A stretch of 64,000 bases of DNA from Novosphingobium guangzhouense (GTDB lineage: Bacteria > Pseudomonadota > Alphaproteobacteria > Sphingomonadales > Sphingomonadaceae), in NCBI RefSeq assembly GCF_002896965.1, contig NZ_LYMM01000002.1, forward strand, positions 1-64,000, in the 5' to 3' direction. The position numbers and the translations under genes are program-made. The notes beneath the pieces are model-generated. The model was not told where the DNA came from, ran no database searches, and saw only the letters and a program-made list of their open reading frames with translations. Of the stretch, positions 1 through 8,705 are shown one piece after another. Positions within the stretch are counted from its first letter, which is position 1. Each line of letters starts with the position of its first letter.

Positions 1-262
1 GACATCGGATGTCCTATCCCGGATGACCCATGGCCGCCCAAGACGCGAACCCTGACGTCGGCCATACGGGACGAGTTCGATGGAATGCTGGTCGAGCCGG
101 GCTGCCCGCTGCTACCCGGCCACTCGCCTGAGCCCGCGGAACACAAACCCCCCGCGTCCCTGCGTGGACGCTCCCGACGCCGACCCGATTTTACCTCGGA
201 TTGCGTTATCTTCCCCCGGCGTAATGGCCCGCACTCGCCAGCGGGCAATGACGTATGCGCTG
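1..262. other. left-edge stretch with no recognised gene
   Basis: I see no convincing gene here. A forward frame is open from the window edge but its translation is rich in Pro, Arg and Cys, has no family-like motif, and runs on into the pectate lyase terminator and the antisense of its 3' end, so I treat it as GC-driven noise. A short frame from base 2 stops near base 54 and could be the tail of an upstream gene, but it is too short to judge. The first 13 bases form a perfect inverted repeat (GACATC-G-GATGTC), whose role cannot be judged at the edge. Confidence 0.4.
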
Positions 263-292
263 CAAAAAACCTCCCCGAGTGGTCTTCCGGGG
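263..292 (-). terminator. rho-independent terminator of the pectate lyase unit
   Basis: Read on the minus strand, just after the pectate lyase stop codon, the sequence has a CCCCG / CGGGG stem with a 10-base loop, then AGG and a run of six T. It ends the leftward GH3-PL10 transcription unit. The stem is short but the T-tract is clear. Confidence 0.6.
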
Positions 293-299
293 GCGCAGG

Positions 300-1589
300 T
301 CAGGCGTGTGTCTTCGCCCAGCTTTCATACGCTTTCAGCGCCTGACCCGGCCCGCTGCCGAACCAGCTGTAGCCGTTGCGCCGCTCCAGGCTGATCTCGT
401 TCACATCGTCATGGATCGACTTGTCCCGGTCGCCGAACACTGGCCGTCCGGTGGTCATGTCGTAGAACCGCGCCCAGATCGGGCCTGCTCCCGGCTTGTC
501 AGACAAGTGCTTGCCCGCGATGCCGTCGTCAGCCAGCCCCCAGACCTTGCCCTGCACGGCCGCCGCGCGCAGCCACGCCGCGCCGCCGTGCACGGCGGCA
601 ACCACCTGCGCTGAAGGCGAGGGTTGCTGCATCAGCACCACCAGAAGCCGCGCGCTTTCGTTGCTGGACAGCGCGGCAGGCTCGAAGTTGCGCGCGCCGA
701 CCGGCGCCAGCGTCAGCGCGTCATGCTGCTGCGACCAGCCCGTCAGCTTTCCGCCGATCCGCACTTGCGTTGCCAGGATCACCGCAATCCCGCGTTCGTG
801 CGCGGTCCCGGCCTTTGCGGCATCGGCGGCGGATACGAAAGCGAAGTCGCCATTGCGCGCGGCCACGTCGGCCAGCAGCGCCAGCACTTGCGCCATGGCA
901 TCGTCGTTGTAGGTCACCGCATCGTGGTAGCCGCCCTGCAGCGGGTAGACCTGCGGCCAGCCGCCGTTCGGGAACTGCGCTTCCAGCAGATAGGCCAGCC
1001 CCTTGCGGAACGAGGCCCGCAGCGCGTCCCCTTCCTTGCCCGGCGCTTGCGCCTGAACGCGGGCAAGAAAGCGCATTTCGTCAAGCGTGGCGTTGTTGTC
1101 GATAGTGCCGACATAGCGCCATTCCTCGCTGGTGCTGACGATATCCTCGCGCGCGTTGGCGGGCAGGTTTTCGTGCGGAACCCAGCTCTGGCCGGGAACG
1201 CGCGCCGGGCCGGAGCGGTCCATGTTCTTGCCCCAGCCGCCCGCCGGGGTCTGGAAACTGACTACGGTGGCTGCGATCCGCCGCGCCTGCGCGGCGGCAT
1301 ACCACGTGGCGGGCTTGTCCATCGGCATCCCGCCCCCGCCCGATGGGCCGGAGGGCGGATTGCTTGCAGCGTGCGTCCTGCGCTCTGCCGCCAGCGCCGC
1401 CTTGTCCGCCGCCATCAGTGCGTGAGAGCGGGCAAGGTAGCGATCCCACGCCGCCTGCTGCGCGCCGGGCAGGGCATCGATGCGCGCGGCGGTTACCGGC
1501 TCGGCGGGGGTCATGCTGCCGATCGTCGCGGCCTGCAGCGGCGCGGCCACAAGAGCGGTGGCAAGGAGCAGGGCCTTCAGGTTGCGCAT
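300..1589 (-). CDS. exported pectate lyase, polysaccharide lyase family 10
   Basis: Predicted to cleave de-esterified polygalacturonate by beta-elimination outside the cytoplasm. The 429-residue product starts with a signal peptide (about residues 1-20, ending LQA) and shows the PL10 pattern: a GGWGKNMD segment, TIDNNAT-LDEM, GGWPQVYP, YNDDAM, and near the C-terminus ARFYDMTTGRPVFGDRD followed by NEISLERRNGYSWFG. The start at 1589 is preceded by GGGAGAG at good spacing; the frame is open further upstream, but that part overlaps GH3 and the signal peptide fixes the start. It lies 23 bases behind the GH3 gene, so the two are cotranscribed and presumably controlled by the operator at 4251. It should act after the methylesterase at 8702. 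Confidence 0.9.
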   Translation of the reverse strand: MRNLKALLLATALVAAPLQAATIGSMTPAEPVTAARIDALPGAQQAAWDRYLARSHALMAADKAALAAERRTHAASNPPSGPSGGGGMPMDKPATWYAAAQARRIAATVVSFQTPAGGWGKNMDRSGPARVPGQSWVPHENLPANAREDIVSTSEEWRYVGTIDNNATLDEMRFLARVQAQAPGKEGDALRASFRKGLAYLLEAQFPNGGWPQVYPLQGGYHDAVTYNDDAMAQVLALLADVAARNGDFAFVSAADAAKAGTAHERGIAVILATQVRIGGKLTGWSQQHDALTLAPVGARNFEPAALSSNESARLLVVLMQQPSPSAQVVAAVHGGAAWLRAAAVQGKVWGLADDGIAGKHLSDKPGAGPIWARFYDMTTGRPVFGDRDKSIHDDVNEISLERRNGYSWFGSGPGQALKAYESWAKTHA

Positions 1590-1612
1590 GGTTCTCTCTC
1601 CCTCGAATGTCG

Positions 1613-4228
1613 TTATTTTGGAAGCGGTACGGCCTTGCCGGTCAGGCGGACTTTCGTCCAGCCGCCGGGCGCGCCGGTATCGGGCTGGCCGCCACCGACC
1701 CATACTTCGACCTCGCCCGGCATCACGCTGCGCAGGCCCGCCGCATCGACGGTGCTGAGCGCGCGCGCATCAAGCGTGAAGCGCACCTCGCGGCGCTCGC
1801 CGGGCTTGAGGTGGATGCGGGTGAAGCCCTGAAGCGCATGACGGGCAGGGCCACCTGCACGGCGCAGATAGAGCTGCGCAACCTCGTCACTCTCCCGCGT
1901 ACCGCTGTTGGTCACCGTTGCGGAGACTTCCAGCGCCTTGCCCGCGACGGCCTGCTTCGCGGCTTTCGGCGCGGCATAGGCAAAGCTGGTGTAGCTGAGA
2001 CCGTGGCCGAAGGGATAGAGCGGCTTGCCCGTGAAATAGCGATAGGTGCGCCCCTTCATCGCATAGTCGCCGAAGGCTGGAAGCTGGTCGGCAGAGGCAT
2101 AGAAGGTCACCGGCAGGCGGCCTGCGGGGCTGAAATCGCCGGCGATCATGTCCGCCACCGCGCGCCCGCCGACCCCGCCGGGATACCACGCCTCGACGAT
2201 GGCGGGCAGGTGGCCCTGCGCCCAGTTCACGCTCATCGCGCTGCCGTTCATGAGGACGAGGATCACCGGCTTGCCGGTGGCGTGCAGCGCTTCCAGAAGC
2301 CCTTCCTGCGGTGCGGGAAGATCAAGGCTGGTGCGGTCCCCGCCTGCGAAGCCGGGCGCGTTGACGCGCATTTCCTCACCCTCCAGCTTTGCGTTGAGGC
2401 CCGCCGCGAAGACGACGAGATCGGCCTTGCGCGCTGCCTCGACGGCGGCATCCTCCTGTTCGCGCATGTCGGTCCACAGCAGCGACTGGTCGCCGCGATC
2501 GCCCTCCTGCCGCGCCTCCACGACGATCCTGTGCGCCTTGCCTGCGGTGAGCGTGACGCCGTCGTTGTGGATGGACGGCGGGTCGCCGGGGTCCCAGGCA
2601 TCGGCGATCTCGCGCCCGTCCACGGTGATGCGGTAGCCATCGTCAAGGTTCATGCGGAAGTGATATTCGCTGGTCGCCTCGGGCACGATCCAGCCGCTCC
2701 AGCGCATCGCCGTGCTGCGCTGCGCACGGGTGGGGCGGCCCCAGTCGAAATGCACCTCGGCGCCAGTCCGGCTTGCACGGGGCTTGCCCTCGGCCGCGGT
2801 CCCGGCGAACTCCTCGACGGTGACGCCCTTTGTGCGGCATTGGGCATCGACGCAGAACACCGCCGCCGGAACGGGCTTGAGCGGCGGGCCGACATGGCCG
2901 GTGCCCTGCACGTAATCGATGCGCGCTTCTGGAAAGCGCTGGCGCAGACCCTCCAGCAAGGTGAAGGGCTTTGACGGAGTGCCGTTGTAATTGCCCACCA
3001 GCGCATCGACACTGTCCGCATTCGGCCCGATCACCGCGATCGAGCGCGGCGCCTTCGCCAGCGGCAGCAGCCCGTCGTTCTTGAGCAGGACCAGCGATTC
3101 GCGCGCGACCTTGCGGTTCAGTTCGGCGTTTGCGGGAGTGTCGTTCTCGGCCGGGGTGATCGCGGAATAGGGCGTCGTCTCGCCGGGCAGGCCAAGGCGC
3201 AGGCGGTCCGTCAGCGTGCGCACAACCGCACGGTCCAGCAGGTTCTCGGGCAGCAGGCGCTTGCGCACGGCCTCAACGATGATCGCCGGGTCCGAGGACT
3301 TGTCGCGTCCGAACTCGATGCAGATGAGGTCGGTCCCGGCGCGTACTGCGCTGGCCACTGCATCTACAGGATCGCGGCTGTAGGCGTGGGCTTCGGGGTT
3401 GAAGAAATCGACCATCGCCGCGCAGTCGGTCACGACATGCCCGGCAAAGCCCCAGTCCCCGCGAAGCCGCTGCGCCATGAGCGGCGAGCCGCAGGCGGGC
3501 ACGCCGTCGATGGCGTTGTAGGCGCACATGATCCCGGCGGGCCGGGCCTGGGTCACCGTGGCGCGGAAAGCGGGAAGGTAGGTGTCCTCCAGATCGTAGG
3601 CAGATGGGTGGACGTCCTCGCGGTGGCGGTTGCCTTCGGGGCCGGAGTGTACGGCAAAGTGCTTGGCGACGGCGGCGGTCTTGTAGAACGTGGGGTCATC
3701 GCCCTGCAGGCCGCGCACAAAGGATACGCCCATCAGGCCGGTGAGGTAGGGATCCTCGCCGAAGGTTTCCTGCCCGCGCCCCCAGCGCGGATCGCGGAAG
3801 ATGTTGATGTTGGGCGACCACACCGTCAGGCCGCGATAGCGTTTGGAACTGCCATCCGGGCCAAGCGTCTGGCGGTATTTGGCACGAAATTCGGTGGCGA
3901 TCGTCTCGGCGGCCTGTTCGATCAGCGGGGCATCGAAGGTGGCGGCCATGGCGACGGCCTGCGGGAACACGGTGGCTTCTCCCGCACGGGCGACGCCGTG
4001 CAGACCCTCGCTCCACCAGTCGTAAGCGGGAAGCCCAAGGCGCGGAATAGCCGGGGCATCTGATTTGAGCTGCGCGGCCTTTTCCTCAAGCGTCATCGCG
4101 CGGACCATTTCCGAGGCGCGCGCCTGAAGGGCGGCATTGTCCGGTGTTTTGACGGTGTCCTGCGCCTTGGCGATGGTCGGCAGAACGATGGTCGCCGCAC
4201 ACAGCAGCAGCCCGATTCGGTGCGTCAC
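1613..4228 (-). CDS. exported family 3 glycoside hydrolase (beta-glucosidase/xylosidase type) with PA14 insert
   Basis: Hydrolyses beta-linked oligosaccharides, probably side chains or oligomers from plant cell wall; the exact sugar cannot be read from sequence. It has an N-terminal signal peptide ending IAKA, a TIM-barrel domain (about residues 35-345) with KHFAVHSGPE and the nucleophile Asp in VVTDCAAM (about residue 268), an alpha/beta sandwich interrupted by a PA14 domain (about 460-590, FDWGRPTRAQR through DDGYRITVDG), and a C-terminal fibronectin-like domain. I prefer the GTG at 4228 over the ATG at 4246, because GGGGAGAG lies between them at correct spacing for GTG and the signal peptide then begins at once. 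The operator at 4251-4264 sits directly upstream. First gene of the leftward pectin unit. Confidence 0.88.
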   Translation of the reverse strand: MTHRIGLLLCAATIVLPTIAKAQDTVKTPDNAALQARASEMVRAMTLEEKAAQLKSDAPAIPRLGLPAYDWWSEGLHGVARAGEATVFPQAVAMAATFDAPLIEQAAETIATEFRAKYRQTLGPDGSSKRYRGLTVWSPNINIFRDPRWGRGQETFGEDPYLTGLMGVSFVRGLQGDDPTFYKTAAVAKHFAVHSGPEGNRHREDVHPSAYDLEDTYLPAFRATVTQARPAGIMCAYNAIDGVPACGSPLMAQRLRGDWGFAGHVVTDCAAMVDFFNPEAHAYSRDPVDAVASAVRAGTDLICIEFGRDKSSDPAIIVEAVRKRLLPENLLDRAVVRTLTDRLRLGLPGETTPYSAITPAENDTPANAELNRKVARESLVLLKNDGLLPLAKAPRSIAVIGPNADSVDALVGNYNGTPSKPFTLLEGLRQRFPEARIDYVQGTGHVGPPLKPVPAAVFCVDAQCRTKGVTVEEFAGTAAEGKPRASRTGAEVHFDWGRPTRAQRSTAMRWSGWIVPEATSEYHFRMNLDDGYRITVDGREIADAWDPGDPPSIHNDGVTLTAGKAHRIVVEARQEGDRGDQSLLWTDMREQEDAAVEAARKADLVVFAAGLNAKLEGEEMRVNAPGFAGGDRTSLDLPAPQEGLLEALHATGKPVILVLMNGSAMSVNWAQGHLPAIVEAWYPGGVGGRAVADMIAGDFSPAGRLPVTFYASADQLPAFGDYAMKGRTYRYFTGKPLYPFGHGLSYTSFAYAAPKAAKQAVAGKALEVSATVTNSGTRESDEVAQLYLRRAGGPARHALQGFTRIHLKPGERREVRFTLDARALSTVDAAGLRSVMPGEVEVWVGGGQPDTGAPGGWTKVRLTGKAVPLPK

Positions 4229-4250
4229 GATGCTCTCCCCTGTCATTGGC

Positions 4251-4264
4251 TGATAGCGCTATCA
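4251..4264. promoter_or_regulatory. palindromic LacI-family operator, copy 1
   Basis: TGATAGCGCTATCA is a perfect 14-base palindrome with the central CG typical of LacI-family operators. It lies between the GH3 start and the regulator gene, where it can repress GH3-PL10 and also autoregulate the repressor. A second copy sharing the 12-base core is found at 5484. Assignment to the neighbouring regulator is inference. Confidence 0.8.
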
Positions 4265-4366
4265 ATCATGCCGCCGCATTGCAAGCGGCTTGCGGGCGCG
4301 TTAGCAGCGAGGGTTCAGGCAGGGAGTAGAGACGCGGGCATGGCTGACGGCATCGAAGGATCACCC

Positions 4367-5416
4367 ATGCGGCCGCGTTCTTCGCGGCGATCGCGCGCGG
4401 GCAACACCATTGCCGACGTTGCGCGTGAGGCCGGCGTTTCGCTCATGACTGTGTCGCGCGTGATGAACGGCAAGGCCAACGTGCGCGAGGAAACGCGTGA
4501 ACGGGTCGAGGCGGCGATCAAGGCGCTGAACTATTCGCCCAGCGCCGCCGCCCGCAACCTTGCCGCCGCAAGCGAGGTTCGAATCGGCCTGCTCTACAGC
4601 AATCCCAGCGCCGGGTATCTCAACGAATTCCTCGTCGGCAGTCTCGATCAGGCGAGCCGGGCGAACGTGCAGCTTGTGGTCCAGTTGTGCGAGAACAAGG
4701 AAGACCGTGCCGAGATCGTGCGGCGGCTGATCGATGGCGGGGTGGACGGGCTGATCCTGCCCCCGCCGCTCTGCGATGCCGATGACATCCACCAGCTACT
4801 GCAGGAGGCGGAAGTTCCTGCCGTTGTGGTGGCTTCCGGGCGCCCGCCGGTGTTCCTGTCCTCTGTCAACATCGATGACCGCGCAGCGGCGGCGGCGATG
4901 ACTTTGCATCTGGTGAAGCTGGGCCACAAACGCATCGGCTTCATTTCCGGCAATCCGGACCAGACGGCTTCGGCGCTGCGGCTTTACGGCTACCTCGATG
5001 CGCTGGGGGAAGCGGGGCAGGTGTCGGACCCGGCGTTGGTGGTCGAAGGGCTGTTTACGTACCGCTCCGGCCTTGACGCCGCGCAGCAGCTGCTGGCGTT
5101 GGAAGAGCGGCCCACCGCGATCTTCGCCAGCAACGACGACATGGCGGCGGCGGTCGTTTCGGTGGCCCACCGCATGGGGCTGGACGTGCCGGGCGACCTG
5201 ACCGTGGTGGGCTTCGACGATGCCCCGCAGGCGACGACAACCTGGCCGGAACTCACCACGATCCGCCAGCCTATCGCGGACATGTCGCGCGCCGCGGTGA
5301 TCCAACTGGTCGAGGATATCCGCACCTCTCGCGATGGCCGTCGCCTGGCCCCCCGGCATGCGCAGATGACGTTCGAGCTGATCCAGCGCGAGTCCGACGC
5401 CGCTCCTGCAGCCTGA
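4367..5416 (+). CDS. LacI-family transcriptional repressor of the pectin locus
   Basis: A 349-residue DNA-binding regulator. The N-terminal helix-turn-helix and hinge read TIADVAREAGVS-LMTVSRVMNG and end with YSPSAAARNLA, followed by a periplasmic-binding-protein-like effector domain (SNPSAGYL, DGLILPPP, LGHKRIGFISG, FASNDDMAAAV, VVGFDDAP). The start at 4367 has AAGGA six bases upstream; an ATG at 4340 is possible but worse placed. The gene lies between two transcription units of pectin-degrading enzymes, each preceded by the same palindrome, so it most likely represses both until a galacturonide or related sugar binds. The effector is not known from sequence. Confidence 0.9.
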   Translation: MRPRSSRRSRAGNTIADVAREAGVSLMTVSRVMNGKANVREETRERVEAAIKALNYSPSAAARNLAAASEVRIGLLYSNPSAGYLNEFLVGSLDQASRANVQLVVQLCENKEDRAEIVRRLIDGGVDGLILPPPLCDADDIHQLLQEAEVPAVVVASGRPPVFLSSVNIDDRAAAAAMTLHLVKLGHKRIGFISGNPDQTASALRLYGYLDALGEAGQVSDPALVVEGLFTYRSGLDAAQQLLALEERPTAIFASNDDMAAAVVSVAHRMGLDVPGDLTVVGFDDAPQATTTWPELTTIRQPIADMSRAAVIQLVEDIRTSRDGRRLAPRHAQMTFELIQRESDAAPAA

Positions 5417-5483
5417 GGGCAAGCGCCGGACGCCGTTTTGCAGAGCTTGGGGTCAAGCCCCCTTGCGCATCTCCCTGCTTCGA

Positions 5484-5497
5484 TGATAGCGCTATCT
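5484..5497. promoter_or_regulatory. palindromic LacI-family operator, copy 2
   Basis: TGATAGCGCTATCT shares the perfect 12-base core GATAGCGCTATC with the site at 4251, with one mismatch in the outer pair. It lies in the 160-base gap after the regulator and about 80 bases before the GH2 start, where it would control the GH2-CE8 unit. Confidence 0.75.
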
Positions 5498-5576
5498 CTG
5501 ATGAGGCAGCCGAGCAGCAAGCAGGCGCCGCAAACAGGGGACAGGATGGCATGGAACAGCATCGATCCGCACGCCT

Positions 5577-8500
5577 ATGGGACAAGCAGCGTTGACCGCG
5601 CTGGACCGCCGGGGATTCCTCGGCGTCGCCGGGGCATCGGGTGCAGTATCGATGCTGCCTTCAGCCGCGCTGGCCGTGGAAAGCGGCAATCGCCTTTCGC
5701 TGCCGGACGAGGGCTGGCGTCTCTGGCTTGATCGCGAGGCACGGTTCGAGGACGATCGCATCCACCTGCCGTCGCAGGTCGATCTTACCAACCTGCCGGT
5801 CAACCCGCCGACCGGGGGCTGGAACGTGCTGGATACGGCCCCTTCGGTTACCGTCACACTGCCGACCACGGTGGAGGAGCACGTCTGGGGCAAGCTGGGA
5901 GAGCGGCCCTACACCGACGACGAATATCGCTATGCCAACGACGATCCGGTGCCGCAGAACGGCGCGTACCGCGGAGTTTCGTGGTGGACGAAGGACTTCG
6001 ATGCGCCGGCCTCATTCGCGGAACGGCGCGCGCTTTTGCACATCCGTGGCGCGCGGCTGCGGGCGGAGGTGTTCCTCAATGAGAAGCTGGTCGGCTATTC
6101 GATCATGGCCGAACTGCCGATCGTCTGCGACCTGACCGGCGCGCTGCGACCGGGCGGGCGCAATCGGCTGGCGATCCGCATCACCAATCCGGGCGGCCGG
6201 TATGACTGGCGCGATTCCACCACAATGACCTGGGGCGCGGTGAAGCTTTTCCGTTCCCACGGGTTCGGCGGGATCGACCGCGATGTGCATCTCACCAGCC
6301 ATCCGCTTGATGCGCACGTGGCCGACGCCTGGGTGCTCAATACGCCCGACCCGCATGTGGTGACCGCGCATATGGAAGTGGCCTGCCGGGATGCTGCGCT
6401 GACGGCAAGGGGCGCGAAGCTGGCGAAGGCGGTGTTGCTTGACGCCGCCGGAGCGCGCGTTGCGGCGAAAGTGACGCTGGAAGAAACACGGGCCGATGGC
6501 GCCACGCTCCACCTGCGCTTCCGTGTGGAGGCGCCACGGGCGAAGTTGTGGGACATCGACGATCCGGTGCTGCACACCCTGCGCCTGTCGTTCGGCAAGG
6601 ATACGGCCGACGTGCGATTCGGGTTCCGCTGGTTCGCGCCGGAGGGGCTGGGCAGTGACGGGATGCTGCGGCTCAACGGGCGGCGGATCAAGCTCTACTC
6701 GGCGATCTCGTGGGGGTATTGGGGGTTCAATGGGCTCTGGCCGCGCCCCGAACTGGCCACGAAGGAAGTGGAAGCGGCCAAGGCCCTGGGCCTCAACTGC
6801 CTGCATTTCCACCGCAACGTCGGCAAGCGCGAGGTGCTGGACCGGCAGGACGAGATGGGCCTGCTGCGCGTGATGGAGCCCGGCGGAGGCCGCTTTGCCA
6901 TTGCCGGATACGGCAAGAACGGCGAACTTTCGGACGCCGATCGGTTCGCCCGCGACTATCAGGTGGAAAAGTGCGTGGCGATGGTACGGGCTTTTCGCTC
7001 GCACCCCTCGCTGGTGCAGTACACGCTCCAGAACGAACTGGGCGCGGACCTTGCCAACCCGGACGTGCAGGCAGTGCTGCTGGCGATGCACCGCGCCGAT
7101 CCGAGCCGCACGGTGATCCTCAACGATGGCTTCGTCCAGCGCGGCGCATCCCAGGCGATGTACGTGCCTTATAGCGACAAATACTATCGTTCGGACGAGG
7201 TCGAGTGGGGCGGCTGGTGGGACAACCATCAGGGCGCGGGCGACCAGTGGTATGATGCGTTTTACAAGAACCCCGACGACTACATCCACCGGCAGACCGG
7301 CAAGCCCTTCATCGTCGAGTTCGGCGAGATGGAAGGCTGCGCCGTGGCCGACGATCACGCCGCCATGGTCGAGACGATCCGCAAGGGCGGCGGGCGCTCT
7401 TACGATCTGGCCGACCATGCCGAAATCCTCGCAAATACCGAGGCGTTCCTTGATCGCTGGGGTTTCCGGCAGGCATTCCCTACCGCGCAGGATCTGTTCC
7501 TGTCGATCGGGCGCAAATGCTATGACGCCTGGGGCAACTACATGGAGAACATCCGCATCGGCGACGAGGTGGATGTGGCAGCGATCAGCGGGTGGGAGAC
7601 GACCGCGATCGAGAACCATTCCGGCATCGTCGACAATTTGCGCGGGTTCAAGGCCGATCCGGCGCCGGTGCGCGCCACCCTGCTGCCGGTGCGTCCGGTC
7701 GCCAAGCAGCGCAGGCTGGCTTACGCGGCGGGGGAGAGGGCGGCGCTTGACCTGTTCCTGTTCAACGATACCGGCAGGCCGGTAAGCGGCGAACTGACGC
7801 TGTCCCTGCGCGATCCGCAAGGCGCGGTGGCCGAACTGGGGCGCTATCCGGTGGCGGCTACGGAGCCTGACCGGTTCAGCCAGCTGGTGGCGCGCGAAGT
7901 CGTTACCCCGGCGCTGACGCGGGAAGGGGAGTGGCAGGTTCGACTGGCGTTTTCAGGCGCGAGCGATGCCACGTTCACGCGCAGTCTGTGGGTGACGGCG
8001 CTGCCCGCGCAAGTGGCCTCCGGGCGGCGCATCGCGGTATCCGGCATCGCGCGCAGCCTGCGGACGCAGCTGGAGGCACTGCAGGGGCTCAGGCTGGAAG
8101 AGGTCCGGCCGGGGCAGCATTATGATCTCGTCATCGCTTCCGGCCTCAAGGCAGAGGAAATCGCGCGTCGCCAGATTGGCGAACAGACCGGCCTCGAAGC
8201 CCAGCCGAAGAAAGGCGAAAAACCCAAACTTGTGCTGGGCGAACTGTCGCCGCAGGTGCTCGCGGCCGTGCGCTCCGGCGTGCCGCTGCTGGCGCTGGTG
8301 CCGGAGGACGGCCTCTCCGAAGGCGTCGCCCGGCAGTTGGCGGACCTCGGCTTGCTGGAATTCAACGGCACCGTGGGAGATATCCGCGCGCCGTGGATGG
8401 GCAACTGGAACTACTTGCGCGCGCACCCGCTCTTCGCCGGTATCCCGGCGGACCGGGCGGCAGGGATCTTCCATCAGGTCGACGGGCGGTTGTCCAATGG

Positions 8501-8705
8501 GCTGCTGGTAGATGGGCCGGGGGTGGAGATCGTCGCGGGCTACAGCCGCGATCACGATCGCCACAACGGCGCGGCAACGCTGGTGGCCGCGAACAAGGGT
8601 ATGCGTGCGGTCCTGCACCGCATGCCGGACATGGTGGCGCCGCTGCAGCGCAGGTTCCTTGCCAATGCCGTCGAATGGCTGGCAGGACAGGGGAGGACTT
8701 CATGA
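5577..8705 (+). CDS. TAT-exported family 2-like glycoside hydrolase (beta-galactosidase type)
   Basis: A 1042-residue secreted glycosidase, probably removing beta-linked sugars from pectin side chains; substrate not determinable. The N-terminus has a twin-arginine signal (DRRGFLG, cleavage near ALA, residue 33). A GH2 sugar-binding domain follows (YRGVSWWTKDF, then LRAEVFLNEKLVGY), an immunoglobulin-like linker, and a TIM barrel with the general acid/base Glu in QNELG (about residue 487) and the likely nucleophile in IVEFGEMEG (about 581-584). The last 200 residues resemble a glutamine-amidotransferase-like/beta-galactosidase trimerisation fold. The Shine-Dalgarno before 5577 is weak, so the start rests on the TAT signal. 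Its stop overlaps the methylesterase start (ATGA), so the two are translationally coupled. Confidence 0.78.
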   Translation: MGQAALTALDRRGFLGVAGASGAVSMLPSAALAVESGNRLSLPDEGWRLWLDREARFEDDRIHLPSQVDLTNLPVNPPTGGWNVLDTAPSVTVTLPTTVEEHVWGKLGERPYTDDEYRYANDDPVPQNGAYRGVSWWTKDFDAPASFAERRALLHIRGARLRAEVFLNEKLVGYSIMAELPIVCDLTGALRPGGRNRLAIRITNPGGRYDWRDSTTMTWGAVKLFRSHGFGGIDRDVHLTSHPLDAHVADAWVLNTPDPHVVTAHMEVACRDAALTARGAKLAKAVLLDAAGARVAAKVTLEETRADGATLHLRFRVEAPRAKLWDIDDPVLHTLRLSFGKDTADVRFGFRWFAPEGLGSDGMLRLNGRRIKLYSAISWGYWGFNGLWPRPELATKEVEAAKALGLNCLHFHRNVGKREVLDRQDEMGLLRVMEPGGGRFAIAGYGKNGELSDADRFARDYQVEKCVAMVRAFRSHPSLVQYTLQNELGADLANPDVQAVLLAMHRADPSRTVILNDGFVQRGASQAMYVPYSDKYYRSDEVEWGGWWDNHQGAGDQWYDAFYKNPDDYIHRQTGKPFIVEFGEMEGCAVADDHAAMVETIRKGGGRSYDLADHAEILANTEAFLDRWGFRQAFPTAQDLFLSIGRKCYDAWGNYMENIRIGDEVDVAAISGWETTAIENHSGIVDNLRGFKADPAPVRATLLPVRPVAKQRRLAYAAGERAALDLFLFNDTGRPVSGELTLSLRDPQGAVAELGRYPVAATEPDRFSQLVAREVVTPALTREGEWQVRLAFSGASDATFTRSLWVTALPAQVASGRRIAVSGIARSLRTQLEALQGLRLEEVRPGQHYDLVIASGLKAEEIARRQIGEQTGLEAQPKKGEKPKLVLGELSPQVLAAVRSGVPLLALVPEDGLSEGVARQLADLGLLEFNGTVGDIRAPWMGNWNYLRAHPLFAGIPADRAAGIFHQVDGRLSNGLLVDGPGVEIVAGYSRDHDRHNGAATLVAANKGMRAVLHRMPDMVAPLQRRFLANAVEWLAGQGRTS

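Noticed and set aside
80..614. Overlapping forward frames at the left edge
   Set aside because: They read through the pectate lyase terminator and 3' end on the opposite strand and show no coding-like features.
6012..7820. 602-codon frame antisense to the GH2-like gene
   Set aside because: Arg/His-rich composition typical of antisense frames in high-GC DNA.
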